Origin: Nocardia sp.
Lineage (GTDB): Bacteria; Actinomycetota; Actinomycetes; Mycobacteriales; Mycobacteriaceae
DNA: 64,000 bases
Direction: 5' to 3'
NCBI RefSeq assembly: GCF_025465275.1
Contig: NZ_JAODNK010000001.1
Span: 1 to 64,000, forward strand
Shown in pieces: positions 21,155 through 29,301 of this stretch. A program made the position numbers and the translations under genes. The notes beneath the pieces were generated by a model, which was not told the origin of the DNA, searched no databases, and was given only the letters and a program-made list of their open reading frames with translations. Each line of letters begins with the position of its first letter. Position 1 is the stretch's first letter.

Positions 21155-22372
21155 CTAGGCAGCGGGTTCGGGGCGGGCCAGGTGAATGGGCAGGCGGGCT
21201 TCGACCCGGAAGCCGCCACCGACCTTCGGTTCGGCCAGCAGTCGCCCGCCCAGCGCGTTCGCCCGTTCGGTCATTCCGATAATGCCGTGCCCGCCGCTGG
21301 ATACCCCTGTCGCCGCGCGCTCCGGCCGGGTGTTCTCGACGCACAGTTGCAGTCTGTCGACCGAATACCGCACTGTGACAAGCACACTCGCCCCTGGTGC
21401 GTGGCGCACCACATTGGTGAGCGATTCCTGCACGATGCGGGCGGCCGCGACATCCACCACCGAGGGCAGGCGTTTCACCGGCCCGGTCACAATGGTGCGC
21501 ACCTGCAGCCCGGCGGCACGGGCGGGCTGGGTGAGCCCGTCGAGATCGCTGATGCCGATGGTCGGTGTGGTGGGTGCGGCCACACTGCTGGTCCCGGACC
21601 GGATGGAGCGCAGTAGTGCGTGCACCTCGCCGAGAGCATCCTTACTGGCGGCCTTGATGGCGGCCAGCGCGGTCGCCGCCTGTTCGGGGCGCCGGTCGAT
21701 GAGTTCCAGCGCCACCGAGGACTGCACATTGATGAGCGAGAGGCTGTGTGCGAGCACATCGTGCAGTTCGCGGGCGATGGTGAGCCGCTCCTCGCTGGCG
21801 CGCTGTTCGCGCTCGGCCTGTTCCCGGGCGCGTTCGGCTGCTTCGCGTTCGTGCTGCGCCTGTTCGCTGCGCTCGACTTCCGCTTCGCGCTGGTTGCGCG
21901 CCAGCACGGCCGCGCGCCGCTGCCGGATGCCCTCGGCGATCGCGGCGAGCACGATCAGCCAGGCCAGCAGTCCGAATTCCTGCCAGGTATCGGTGGGGTA
22001 GCCGCGCCATCCGGGCATCGGCCACACCATCAGCAGATATCCGAGCGGGACGAAAGAGTAGGTGTACCAGCGTGATCCGATGACGCCCGCGGTGAGGAAG
22101 GCGATCACCAGTGAAAAGAAGATCGGTCCGTACCCGTACCCGATGAGTACGTAGGCGGCGGTGATCGCCAGCGTCGCGTAGAACACCGGGTACGGATACC
22201 GCCGTCGTACCGCCAGTAGTAGCGCTCCGACGGCCAGTAGCGCGTATCCGAGCAGGTCGAGCTGTCGCATCTGCGGTTGGTGCTCGTTGGCCAGGGTGCC
22301 CGCACCGAGTTGGATCGCGGCCACCACCAGTGCGAGCAGCACATCCCACCACCGTGCCGCACGAGTCTCCAT
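21155..22372 (-). CDS. Sensor histidine kinase (HisKA_3 type)
   Basis: 405 aa. Five or six N-terminal membrane helices (residues ~10-150), a long charged coiled coil rich in Glu/Arg/Gln, the dimerisation/phosphorylation motif IARELHDVLAHSLS, and a HATPase domain (QESLTNVVRHAPG, GHGIIGMTERA). ATG 22372 is chosen because the 12 residues before it are Arg-rich and not conserved. Likely partner of the response regulator at 20375. No separate extracellular sensor domain, as in intramembrane-sensing kinases linked to ABC exporters. Confidence 0.93.
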   Translation of the reverse strand: METRAARWWDVLLALVVAAIQLGAGTLANEHQPQMRQLDLLGYALLAVGALLLAVRRRYPYPVFYATLAITAAYVLIGYGYGPIFFSLVIAFLTAGVIGSRWYTYSFVPLGYLLMVWPMPGWRGYPTDTWQEFGLLAWLIVLAAIAEGIRQRRAAVLARNQREAEVERSEQAQHEREAAERAREQAEREQRASEERLTIARELHDVLAHSLSLINVQSSVALELIDRRPEQAATALAAIKAASKDALGEVHALLRSIRSGTSSVAAPTTPTIGISDLDGLTQPARAAGLQVRTIVTGPVKRLPSVVDVAAARIVQESLTNVVRHAPGASVLVTVRYSVDRLQLCVENTRPERAATGVSSGGHGIIGMTERANALGGRLLAEPKVGGGFRVEARLPIHLARPEPAA

Positions 22373-22421
22373 AGCTGAACGGTAGCGCCGTACGCGCCTC
22401 CGCGGCACTGTCTCGGCGGTA

Positions 22422-22440
22422 AATACGTCGAGATACGTAT
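22422..22440. promoter_or_regulatory. ATACGT repeat in the divergent kinase/ABC promoter region
   Basis: Two ATACGT copies (22423-22428, 22433-22438), the second within the palindrome ATACGTAT. Midway between the kinase start (22372) and the ABC start (22498). A candidate binding site for the response regulator. Confidence 0.35.
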
Positions 22441-22497
22441 GCCGGATCGCGCTGTGCGGCGGATGTTTCCCCGCAGGTGGCAGCGGACTCTTGAAGC

Positions 22498-23394
22498 ATG
22501 AACGAAGCGATCGTCGAGACCGACCGGCTGACCAAACGCTACGGTTCGCACACCGCCGTGGATGCCGTGAGCATGACTGTCCGCCCTGGTGAGATCTACG
22601 GCTTCCTCGGCCCGAACGGCGCGGGCAAGACCACCACGCTGCGCATGCTGGTGGGCCTCATCCGGCCCTCCGGCGGCACCGCGACGGTGCTCGGACAGCG
22701 CCCCGGTAATCCCGAAACCCTGCGGCGCATAGGCGTTCTCATCGAGGGCCCGGGTTTCTACCCCTACCTGTCCGGCCGCGACAACCTGCGCGTGCTGGCC
22801 AAGTACCGCGGTGTCGGCCGCGAAGAAGTGGAGCAGGTGCTGGCCCGGGTCGCCCTGGCCGGCCGCGGCAATGACAAATTCCGCACCTACTCACTCGGTA
22901 TGAAGCAACGCCTCGGTGTCGGCGCCGCCCTGCTTGGCCATCCCGACCTGCTGATTCTCGACGAACCCACCAACGGCCTGGATCCGGCCGGTATGGCGGA
23001 GATGCGCGAACTCATCATCGGCCTCGCTGCCGACGGGCACACCGTCGTGCTGTCCAGTCACCTGCTCAGTGAAGTGCAGGAGATCTGCGATCGTGTCGGC
23101 GTGATATCCGGCGGCCGTCTGCTTGCCGAGTCCACCGTGCGCGAATTACGTGGCGCGGCATCGCTTTTCCTGCGTGCCGAGCCGCTCGAACTGGCCTTCC
23201 CCGCGGTACGCGGGGTGGTCGGAGATCGGTCCGCACTGCTGACCGCCACCGGCATCAGAGTTGATGCCGGTGTGGCAATGGCGCCCGCGGTGGCCCGTGC
23301 GGTGATCGGTGCGGGTGCGGATCTGCTGGAACTGCGCAGCGATGAAAAGTCTTTGGAAGAAGTGTTTTTCGAGATGACGGAGACGGCGAAATGA
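22498..23394 (+). CDS. ABC transporter ATP-binding protein (DrrA/NatA-like)
   Basis: 298 aa. Walker A GPNGAGKT, signature YSLGMKQRLGVG, Walker B LLILDEPTNGLD and switch His in VVLSSHLL. The C-terminal extension is typical of drug and peptide exporters. Overlaps the permease gene by 4 bases. The adjacent divergent two-component system suggests induction by an antibiotic or cell-envelope stress; the substrate is unknown. Confidence 0.94.
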   Translation: MNEAIVETDRLTKRYGSHTAVDAVSMTVRPGEIYGFLGPNGAGKTTTLRMLVGLIRPSGGTATVLGQRPGNPETLRRIGVLIEGPGFYPYLSGRDNLRVLAKYRGVGREEVEQVLARVALAGRGNDKFRTYSLGMKQRLGVGAALLGHPDLLILDEPTNGLDPAGMAEMRELIIGLAADGHTVVLSSHLLSEVQEICDRVGVISGGRLLAESTVRELRGAASLFLRAEPLELAFPAVRGVVGDRSALLTATGIRVDAGVAMAPAVARAVIGAGADLLELRSDEKSLEEVFFEMTETAK

Positions 23395-24239
23395 CCGACC
23401 TGCTGGCAAGCACCCGGGCCGAACTGCTGCGACTGCGCAAGTGGCCCGCCTTCTGGATCGTGCTCGGAACCTGGATCCTGCTGAACCTGACCTTCGCCTA
23501 CCTGTTCAACTACCTGGCCTACACCTCCGGCACCAGTACCCGAATGTCGAACGGTCAGCCCCGTGACGTACTGCTGCAGCAGATGCTTCCGAGCGCGGTG
23601 CCGGAGGTCTTCACCCAGGGCATGGCCATGTTCGGCGGCGCGCTCATGCTGGTGCTCGGCGCACTTGCCATCGGCAGCGGCTACGGCTGGGGCACCTGGA
23701 AAACCGTTCTCACCCAGGGCCCTTCGCGGTCGGCGGCGGTCGGCGGCGTGGTGCTGAGCCTGGCGGCGACGGTGGTCGCGCTGGTGCTGGTCGCCTTCGT
23801 CGTGGATACCGGAGTGGCGGCGCTCATCGCCTCGACGCAGGGCCAGTCCCTGGCACTGCCTTCGGCGGGCCGCATGCTGCTCGGAATCGTCTCTGGCACA
23901 GCCATTCTGGGTATGTGGACACTGGCGGGCGCACTGATCGGTGCGATTGCCCGGGGACCGGCGCTGGCTGTCGGACTCGGCCTGGTGTGGGTGCTGGTGG
24001 TGGAGAACCTGCTGCGCGGTGTGGCCGGAATCTTTTCTCCGATAAGGGCTCTCACCGATCACCTGCCGGGTACCGCCGCCGGATCGCTCGCGGGTTCACT
24101 GCGGACGACCACCGGCCCGGCCACCCCGGGCGTGCTGGACATCCTCACCCGAGCTGAGTCCCTGCTGATTCTCGCCGCCTATGTCGCCCTCTTCGTGGCG
24201 GGCACGGTCTGGCTGATCCGCCGCCGGGACATGGTCTGA
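23391..24239 (+). CDS. ABC-2 type permease
   Basis: 282-aa integral membrane protein with six predicted helices, beginning with an Arg-rich cytosolic start then FWIVLGTWILLNLTFAYLF and ending with a helix before WLIRRRDMV. Partner of the ATPase immediately upstream (ATGA overlap). Confidence 0.9.
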   Translation: MTDLLASTRAELLRLRKWPAFWIVLGTWILLNLTFAYLFNYLAYTSGTSTRMSNGQPRDVLLQQMLPSAVPEVFTQGMAMFGGALMLVLGALAIGSGYGWGTWKTVLTQGPSRSAAVGGVVLSLAATVVALVLVAFVVDTGVAALIASTQGQSLALPSAGRMLLGIVSGTAILGMWTLAGALIGAIARGPALAVGLGLVWVLVVENLLRGVAGIFSPIRALTDHLPGTAAGSLAGSLRTTTGPATPGVLDILTRAESLLILAAYVALFVAGTVWLIRRRDMV

Positions 24240-24252
24240 GCGTCACACGGTG

Positions 24253-24284
24253 GATGCCGCCGCTGTCATGGCAGCGGCGGCATC
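24253..24284. terminator. Hairpin after the ABC exporter operon
   Basis: 13-bp perfect arms (24253-24265, 24272-24284), 6-nt loop, 13 bases after the permease stop. Confidence 0.7.
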
Positions 24285-24344
24285 GTGCTGGTGCGGGTGA
24301 CCAATCCCGAATGAACCGCGGGGCGGCCGGTATCGTGCTCCGCC

Positions 24345-24791
24345 ATGGACGTTGCGCCGATCCGGCCTCCCGATCTCTCCACGCGGCCGTTCTTCCTGGT
24401 CGCCGAGCGCATTATGGCGGCCTCGCCCGACGAGCTGTACCGCATGTGCACCCGCCAGCTGAGCCTCTGGTTCGCCGATCCGGGTTCGGTGCTGTCCCGC
24501 CCCGCGGTGAACGAGCCGTTCTTCTTCACCGCGGGTGGCGGCCATCCGCACTACGGCCGCTTTCTGCGACTGGAGCCCGAGCGCCTGGTGGAACTGACCT
24601 GGGTGACCGGCGCCGGCGGCACCGAAGGCGCGGAAACCGTGGTCACCGTGGAACTTTCACCCCACGGCGCGGGCACCGGCCTCTTGCTCACCCACGCTGG
24701 ATTCCCCAATGCCGAGTCTCGCGACCGCCACGAACAGTCCTGGCCGGCAGTGCTCGCGCAACTTGACCAGCGCGCCGCCGCGGCCGTCTGA
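24345..24791 (+). CDS. SRPBCC (AHSA1/START-like) domain protein
   Basis: 148 aa with the AHSA1 pattern: F..ERIMAASPDELYRM at the start, then GG..YG.FL.LEPERLVELTWV and a C-terminal helix W.AVLAQLDQRAAAAV. A hydrophobic-ligand cavity fold; ligand unknown. ATG 24345 is the only sensible start. Confidence 0.82.
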   Translation: MDVAPIRPPDLSTRPFFLVAERIMAASPDELYRMCTRQLSLWFADPGSVLSRPAVNEPFFFTAGGGHPHYGRFLRLEPERLVELTWVTGAGGTEGAETVVTVELSPHGAGTGLLLTHAGFPNAESRDRHEQSWPAVLAQLDQRAAAAV

Positions 24792-24888
24792 ACGGAGTAG
24801 GTTCGAGGCCGTCCGGCTGTCGGGGTTCGGGGGCGAAGCCCCGGAGAGTCCCGGGAGTTGGCCCACCCCATTCATTGAAAGGACAGTG

Positions 24889-25332
24889 ATGCCTACACGT
24901 ACCGCGCGCACCGCTTGGACCGGCGGGCTGCAGGACGGCTCCGGTCAGGTCGAGCTGGTGAGCTCCGGCGTCGGCAAGTACGACGTCTCCTTCCCGAAGC
25001 GCGCCGCCGATAATGCCGACGGCACCACCAGCCCGGAAGAGCTGATCGCCGCCGCACACTCCTCCTGCTACGCCATGGCGCTGTCGGGGCAGGTCGGCGC
25101 GGCCGGCGGCACCGTGGAGAGCCTGGACGTCACCGCCGACGTCACCCTGGGCCCGGACCCGGCCGGTGGTTTTCGCATCTCCAAGATCAAGCTGACCGTG
25201 GTCGGCCGCGCCTCCGGCATCGATGAGGCGGGCTTCCTCGCGGCCGCCGCCGGTGCGAAGGCGGGCTGCCCGATCTCCAAGGCGCTCGCGGGCGTCGACG
25301 ATATCGAACTGGACGCGACCTTCGAGTCCTGA
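24889..25332 (+). CDS. OsmC/Ohr family peroxiredoxin
   Basis: 147 aa, thiol-dependent reduction of organic hydroperoxides. The two redox cysteines are present in HSSCYAMAL and KAGCPISKAL, separated by the expected distance, and the OsmC subtype is supported by TSPEELIAAAHSSC. GAAAGGA precedes ATG 24889. Probably monocistronic. Confidence 0.92.
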   Translation: MPTRTARTAWTGGLQDGSGQVELVSSGVGKYDVSFPKRAADNADGTTSPEELIAAAHSSCYAMALSGQVGAAGGTVESLDVTADVTLGPDPAGGFRISKIKLTVVGRASGIDEAGFLAAAAGAKAGCPISKALAGVDDIELDATFES

Positions 25333-25362
25333 TCCCGGGCACAGGTTTTCGCTGCAACGCAA

Positions 25363-25395
25363 CAGGCAGTGCCGGTATGTCACCGGCACTGCCTG
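25363..25395. terminator. Bidirectional terminator between osmC and mhuD
   Basis: 14-bp perfect arms (25363-25376, 25382-25395) with a 5-nt loop, between convergent gene ends. Confidence 0.8.
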
Positions 25396-25424
25396 CGTCG
25401 TCGGGTCCCGCGGTGGTGCGTCGA

Positions 25425-25739
25425 TCAGCCGTTCTTGCTCTGCACGTCGAGGACGACCTCGAACTCCAGCAGCGAGGCGCCGGTCGAGACCGGCTGCCGG
25501 TTCTCGCCGCCGGCGTGCGCGGTCCGGGCCGGGCCGTCACGCCAGGCCTCGAAGGAGTCGTTGGAATCCCAGTGGGTGACAACGAAGTACCGGTTGTCGC
25601 CGGAGACCGGGCGGAGCAGCTGGAAGCCGAGGAAGCCGGGGGAGTTCTCGACCGCGTGCGCGCGCTGGGCGAAACGCTTCTCCAACTCGGGGCCGGAGCC
25701 CTCGGGAACCTCGATTGCGTTGATCTTGACGACTGCCAT
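25425..25739 (-). CDS. mhuD: Heme-degrading monooxygenase MhuD
   Basis: 104 aa, nearly residue-for-residue like M. tuberculosis Rv3592 as remembered (VVKINAIEVP, ENSPGFLGFQLLRPV, YFVVTHW, TGASLLEFEVVLDV). The key heme-pocket residues Asn7, Trp66 and His75 are all in place. Degrades heme to mycobilins, releasing iron. Divergent from an alpha/beta hydrolase with only 42 bases between starts, the same arrangement as Rv3592/Rv3591c. Confidence 0.95.
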   Translation of the reverse strand: MAVVKINAIEVPEGSGPELEKRFAQRAHAVENSPGFLGFQLLRPVSGDNRYFVVTHWDSNDSFEAWRDGPARTAHAGGENRQPVSTGASLLEFEVVLDVQSKNG

Positions 25740-25781
25740 GCGCCCGAATGTACTACGCGAATCGGACGTATCGTCGAAGCG

Positions 25782-26525
25782 ATGTTTAACGACGAAGGTG
25801 GCACAGGCGTACCGATCCTGCTGTTGCATGGGCTGATGGGCAGCGCTCGTACCTGGCGAGGTCAGCTGGAGTGGCTGCGCGAGTTCGGGCATGTCTACAC
25901 GTTCGACGCGGCCGGGCACGGCCGCCCCGCACCGGACGTACCGACCACCGAGGCGTTTGTCGCGGACCTGGCGGCCGCCACCGCGCAGATCACCGAACCC
26001 ATGGTGGTGATCGGGCATTCGATGGGCGGACTGCACGCGTGGATGTTCGCCGCCGCGCATCCGGATCGGGTGCGCGCCCTCGTGATCGAGGATATGGCCC
26101 CGGACTTCCAAGGCCGCACCGCCGAACACTGGGCCGCGGTGATCGGGGCCTGGCCGCAGCCGTTCCCGAATGATGCCGCGGTACTGGAGTTCTTCGGCCC
26201 GGTGGCGGGCCGGTACTTCCTCGACTCGTTCACGCACGGCCCGGACGGCTATCGCCTGCACGGCGAGGTGGCCACCTTCCGTGATATCTCGGAGGAGTGG
26301 GGCACTCGGGATTTCTGGAGTCAGTGGCAGTCGATCACCGCCCCGGCCTTGCTCATCGAGGGCGAATACACCATCACTCCGCCCGGTCAGATGCGGCGGA
26401 TGGCCGAGCTGCATCCGAATGCCCGCCATGTCGTGATCGCGGCGGCGGGCCACCTCGTGCACGACGATCAACCCGCCGCCTACCGGGCCGAAGTCGAAGA
26501 TTTCCTGCGCCGGGCACTTGTTTGA
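25782..26525 (+). CDS. Alpha/beta hydrolase
   Basis: 247 aa. HG motif LLLHGLMGSARTW, nucleophile elbow GHSMGG, and catalytic His in AAGHLVHDDQP. Ortholog of Rv3591c by position. ATG 25782 is chosen because upstream in-frame sequence overlaps mhuD and is not conserved. Substrate unknown. Confidence 0.9.
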   Translation: MFNDEGGTGVPILLLHGLMGSARTWRGQLEWLREFGHVYTFDAAGHGRPAPDVPTTEAFVADLAAATAQITEPMVVIGHSMGGLHAWMFAAAHPDRVRALVIEDMAPDFQGRTAEHWAAVIGAWPQPFPNDAAVLEFFGPVAGRYFLDSFTHGPDGYRLHGEVATFRDISEEWGTRDFWSQWQSITAPALLIEGEYTITPPGQMRRMAELHPNARHVVIAAAGHLVHDDQPAAYRAEVEDFLRRALV

Positions 26526-26603
26526 TGGCGGGTGCCTTCAGTCTCCGAACCGGCGCATCGTATGCTCGGCTCGCACGCAACCCGGAATGAATGGTGACCA
26601 ACG

Positions 26604-27773
26604 ATGATCGACTTCACGATTCCCGCCGAACTCGCCGCCGAACGCGATCGGGTACGCCAATTCGTCATCGACAAGATCGTCCCCTACGAGCGTGATCCGC
26701 GGCTGACCGCGCACGGCCCCACCGACGAACTCCGCCAGGAGCTGGTCGAATTGGCGCGCGCTGAAAAGCTGCTGACCGTGCAGGCTCCCGTCGCCCTGGG
26801 CGGCCGCGGACTCACCCATATCGAGCAGGCCGTGCTCTACGAGGCGGCCGGCTGGTCCACCCTCGGCCCGGTCGCCATGAACTGCGCCGCACCCGACGAG
26901 GGCAATATGTTCCTGCTCTCCAAGGTCGCGAACCAGGAGCAGACCGAGCGCTTTCTGCAGCCGGTCATCGACGGCCACCAGCGTTCGGTCTTCGCCATGA
27001 CCGAACCCGACGGCGCGGGCAGCGACCCCAACCAGCTCACCACCGCCGCCACCTTCGACGGCGAGAACTTCACGATCAACGGCCGCAAATGGCTGATCAC
27101 CGGCGCCGACGGCGCGAAAACGTGGATCATCATGGCGCGCTTGGCCGATAACCCGCACCTGCCCGCGGGCCCGACCCTGTTTCTCTGCGACGGCGACGCG
27201 CCCGGCATCGTCATCGAACGCATCATGAACACCATGGACCGCAATTACGTCGGCGGCCATGCGGTGGTGCGCTTCGAAAACCTGGTGCTGCCCAGGGAAT
27301 CCGTGCTCGGCGAGACCGGTCAGGCCCTGCGGTACGCCCAATTGCGGCTCGCCCCGGCCCGTCTCACGCACTGCATGCGCTGGCTGGGCGCGGCCGAGCG
27401 CGCACAGTCCATCGCCATCGACTACGCCAAGACCCGCACCGCCTTCGGCAAGCCGATCGGCGAGCACCAGGGCGTGTCGTTCATGCTGGCGGACAATGAG
27501 ATCGCGCTGCACCAGTGCCGCCTCACCATTTGGCACGCCTGCTGGCTGATGGATCAGGGCGAGAAGGCCCGGCACGAGAGTTCCATCGCCAAATCGTTCG
27601 TCTCGGAGGAACTGTTCAAGGTCACCGACCGCTGCGTACAGGTGCTCGGCGGCATCGGCATCAGCGATGAGACCGTGGTGGAGATGATCTTCCGCGATAT
27701 GCGCGCCTTCCGTCTCTACGACGGCCCGACCGAGGTGCACAAGTACGCCATCGGACGCCAGATACTCCGTTGA
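26604..27773 (+). CDS. Acyl-CoA dehydrogenase (ACAD10/11-like)
   Basis: 389 aa, FAD-dependent alpha,beta-dehydrogenation of acyl-CoA. FAVORABLE segments are MTEPDGAGSDPNQL, the FAD/substrate loop ITGADGAKTWI, and QVLGGIGIS. The usual C-terminal YEGT reads YDGPTEVH, as in ACAD10/11-type enzymes, so substrate class is uncertain. ATG 26604 follows the hydrolase by 78 bases. A dispersed repeat element begins right after the stop. Confidence 0.9.
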   Translation: MIDFTIPAELAAERDRVRQFVIDKIVPYERDPRLTAHGPTDELRQELVELARAEKLLTVQAPVALGGRGLTHIEQAVLYEAAGWSTLGPVAMNCAAPDEGNMFLLSKVANQEQTERFLQPVIDGHQRSVFAMTEPDGAGSDPNQLTTAATFDGENFTINGRKWLITGADGAKTWIIMARLADNPHLPAGPTLFLCDGDAPGIVIERIMNTMDRNYVGGHAVVRFENLVLPRESVLGETGQALRYAQLRLAPARLTHCMRWLGAAERAQSIAIDYAKTRTAFGKPIGEHQGVSFMLADNEIALHQCRLTIWHACWLMDQGEKARHESSIAKSFVSEELFKVTDRCVQVLGGIGISDETVVEMIFRDMRAFRLYDGPTEVHKYAIGRQILR

Positions 27774-27782
27774 TTTGCTGTA

Positions 27783-28000
27783 TTTTCTGCCTCCGCTTCG
27801 CTGCGGCGGGTTCGCGGCCCCCGTTGTCTCGTTCTTCCCTCCTTCCGCTCCTCCGCTCCACTCAGTCCAGAACGAGACGGGCCGCGAACTTGGGGTGGAT
27901 CAGATCGAGACGGGCCGCGAACTTGGGGTGGATCAGATCGAGACGGGGCCGCGAACATGGGGTGGATCAGATCGAGACGGGGCCGCGAACATGAGGGAAC
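27783..28000. repeat. Dispersed hairpin element, copy A, with 33-bp tandem array
   Basis: Opens with TTTTCTGCCTCCGCT. Left arm GTTCGCGGCCC (27810-27820), 5-nt bulge, GTCTCGTTCT (27826-27835); right arm 27869-27889 pairs with both. The right arm seeds an array: 27873-27905, 27906-27938, 27939-27972 and a partial unit 27973-28000, each CGAGACGGG(G)CCGCGAAC plus TTGGGGTGGATCAGAT or a close variant. Homologous to 34642-34812. It fills the gap to the crotonase gene. Confidence 0.8.
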
Positions 28001-28050
28001 CGCTGTGTAATCGGGTCGGGCGAGGCGCCCTCTGCGTTTAGGATTCGGTC

Positions 28051-28863
28051 ATGAGTTCGGAACTGCATGTGGACGTGTCCGACGGGGTCGCTGTGCTCAC
28101 GCTCAACCGGCCTGCTCAGCAGAACGCGCTCACGCCGAAGATGGCGGCGGCGCTGGGTGCGGCGCTACGGCGCTGCGATACCGAGGATGCGATCGGCGCG
28201 GTCGTCATCACCGGCACGCCGCCCGCATTCTGCGCGGGCGCGGATCTGTCGCTGAAGTCCGGCGAGGTGAACGGCCTCATCGATCCGCCGCCCTTCCGCA
28301 TTCGCAAACCGGTCATTGCCGCGGTGAACGGGCATGCGGTGGGCATCGGCCTGGAAATCGCGCTGCAGTGCGATCTGCGGTACGTGGCGCGTGATGCGGT
28401 GTACGGCCTGAACCAGGTCCGCCGCGGTGCGATCGCGGGCGGCTACGCGCACTGGACGCTGCCCCGGCTGGTCGGCAATGCCAATGCCGCCGACCTGCTG
28501 CTCACCGGCCGTACCTTCGACGGTGAAGAGGCACAGGTCCTCGGTGTGGCCAATTCCTGCCTGCCCGCCAGCGAGGTGTTGCCGACCGCGCTCGCGGTGG
28601 CGCACGACATCGCGCACGGCTCCGCGCCGCTGCCGGTGGCGCTGTCCAAGCGACTGCTCTGGGAAGCGCCCGCCATGACCCCGGAAACGGTGGGCCGCCT
28701 GGAAACCGAACTCAACGACTATGTCGCCAAGAGTGCTGACGGCGGCGAGGGTGTGGCTGCGCTCAAGGACCGCAGGCCGCCGAAGTGGACCGGCAGCGTC
28801 AGCTCCGAATGGCCCGCCTGGGACGCCGTCACCGGCAGTGCGCCCCGCCCCGGACTGGATTGA
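28051..28863 (+). CDS. Crotonase/enoyl-CoA hydratase family protein
   Basis: 270 aa with the crotonase fold: LTLNRPAQQNALTPKM, FCAGADLSL oxyanion segment, AVNGHAVGIGLEIALQCD. Both glutamates used for hydration in classical ECH appear replaced: the PE.(K/L)LG position reads NQVRRG, and the later Glu position reads ANAADLLLTG. It may therefore be an isomerase, hydrolase or other crotonase. ATG 28051. Confidence 0.85.
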   Translation: MSSELHVDVSDGVAVLTLNRPAQQNALTPKMAAALGAALRRCDTEDAIGAVVITGTPPAFCAGADLSLKSGEVNGLIDPPPFRIRKPVIAAVNGHAVGIGLEIALQCDLRYVARDAVYGLNQVRRGAIAGGYAHWTLPRLVGNANAADLLLTGRTFDGEEAQVLGVANSCLPASEVLPTALAVAHDIAHGSAPLPVALSKRLLWEAPAMTPETVGRLETELNDYVAKSADGGEGVAALKDRRPPKWTGSVSSEWPAWDAVTGSAPRPGLD

Positions 28864-28866
28864 GCC

Positions 28867-29145
28867 TCAAGCCCTTCCGCTGACCACCATCATCAGGAAC
28901 AGGATTCCGAACAGGACCATGAATATGGTCCCGACGATCCCCAGCACGTAGCCGACCACCACCTGCACCCGCCCGCCGTACGCGCCCCCGGACGCCTCGA
29001 TCTCGTTCAGCGCGCGCCGCCCCATGACCCAGGCCACCGGCCCCAGTGCGCCACAGCAGAACACGCTGAGCGCCCCCATGATCAACACCGCCGTCGCATA
29101 CTCGTGCTCGGTGGGTGCGCCGATGGGCTGCTGAGGGATGACCAC
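28867..29145 (-). CDS. Small DUF4190-type membrane protein
   Basis: 92 aa, two transmembrane helices (ATAVLIMGALSVFCCGALGP and VVGYVLGIVGTIFMVLFGIL) around the cytosolic GRRALNEIEASGG, the typical DUF4190 layout. Convergent with the crotonase gene, 3 bases apart. Function unknown. Confidence 0.82.
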   Translation of the reverse strand: MVIPQQPIGAPTEHEYATAVLIMGALSVFCCGALGPVAWVMGRRALNEIEASGGAYGGRVQVVVGYVLGIVGTIFMVLFGILFLMMVVSGRA

Positions 29146-29244
29146 CGCCTGATTTTACGTTCGGAGCGGCAGAATTGCCTTCGGACTCGCGGTGTTCGGT
29201 TGTGCGACACCGCTTCCGCGTGTCGTGATAAGCGAATCCGCGCA

Positions 29245-29298
29245 GGCCCGCCCCGAATCGCCTATCGGTTTGTGCCGGAGGCGATTCGGGGGCGGCCG
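29245..29298 (-). terminator. Long-stem hairpin downstream of rlmB
   Basis: Near-perfect ~19-bp arms (29245-29263, 29279-29297) around CCCCGAATCGCCT/AGGCGATTCGGGG, immediately beyond the rlmB stop on the minus strand. Confidence 0.65.
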
Positions 29299-29301
29299 GG
29301 C

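Noticed and set aside
24709..24888. N-terminal extension of OsmC overlapping the SRPBCC gene
   Set aside because: OsmC proteins start at the MPTRTARTAW position, which has its own GAAAGGA site; the extension is a shadow.
27873..28000. CRISPR-like array
   Set aside because: Repeat units are contiguous without unique spacers and there are no cas genes, so this is a tandem repeat.
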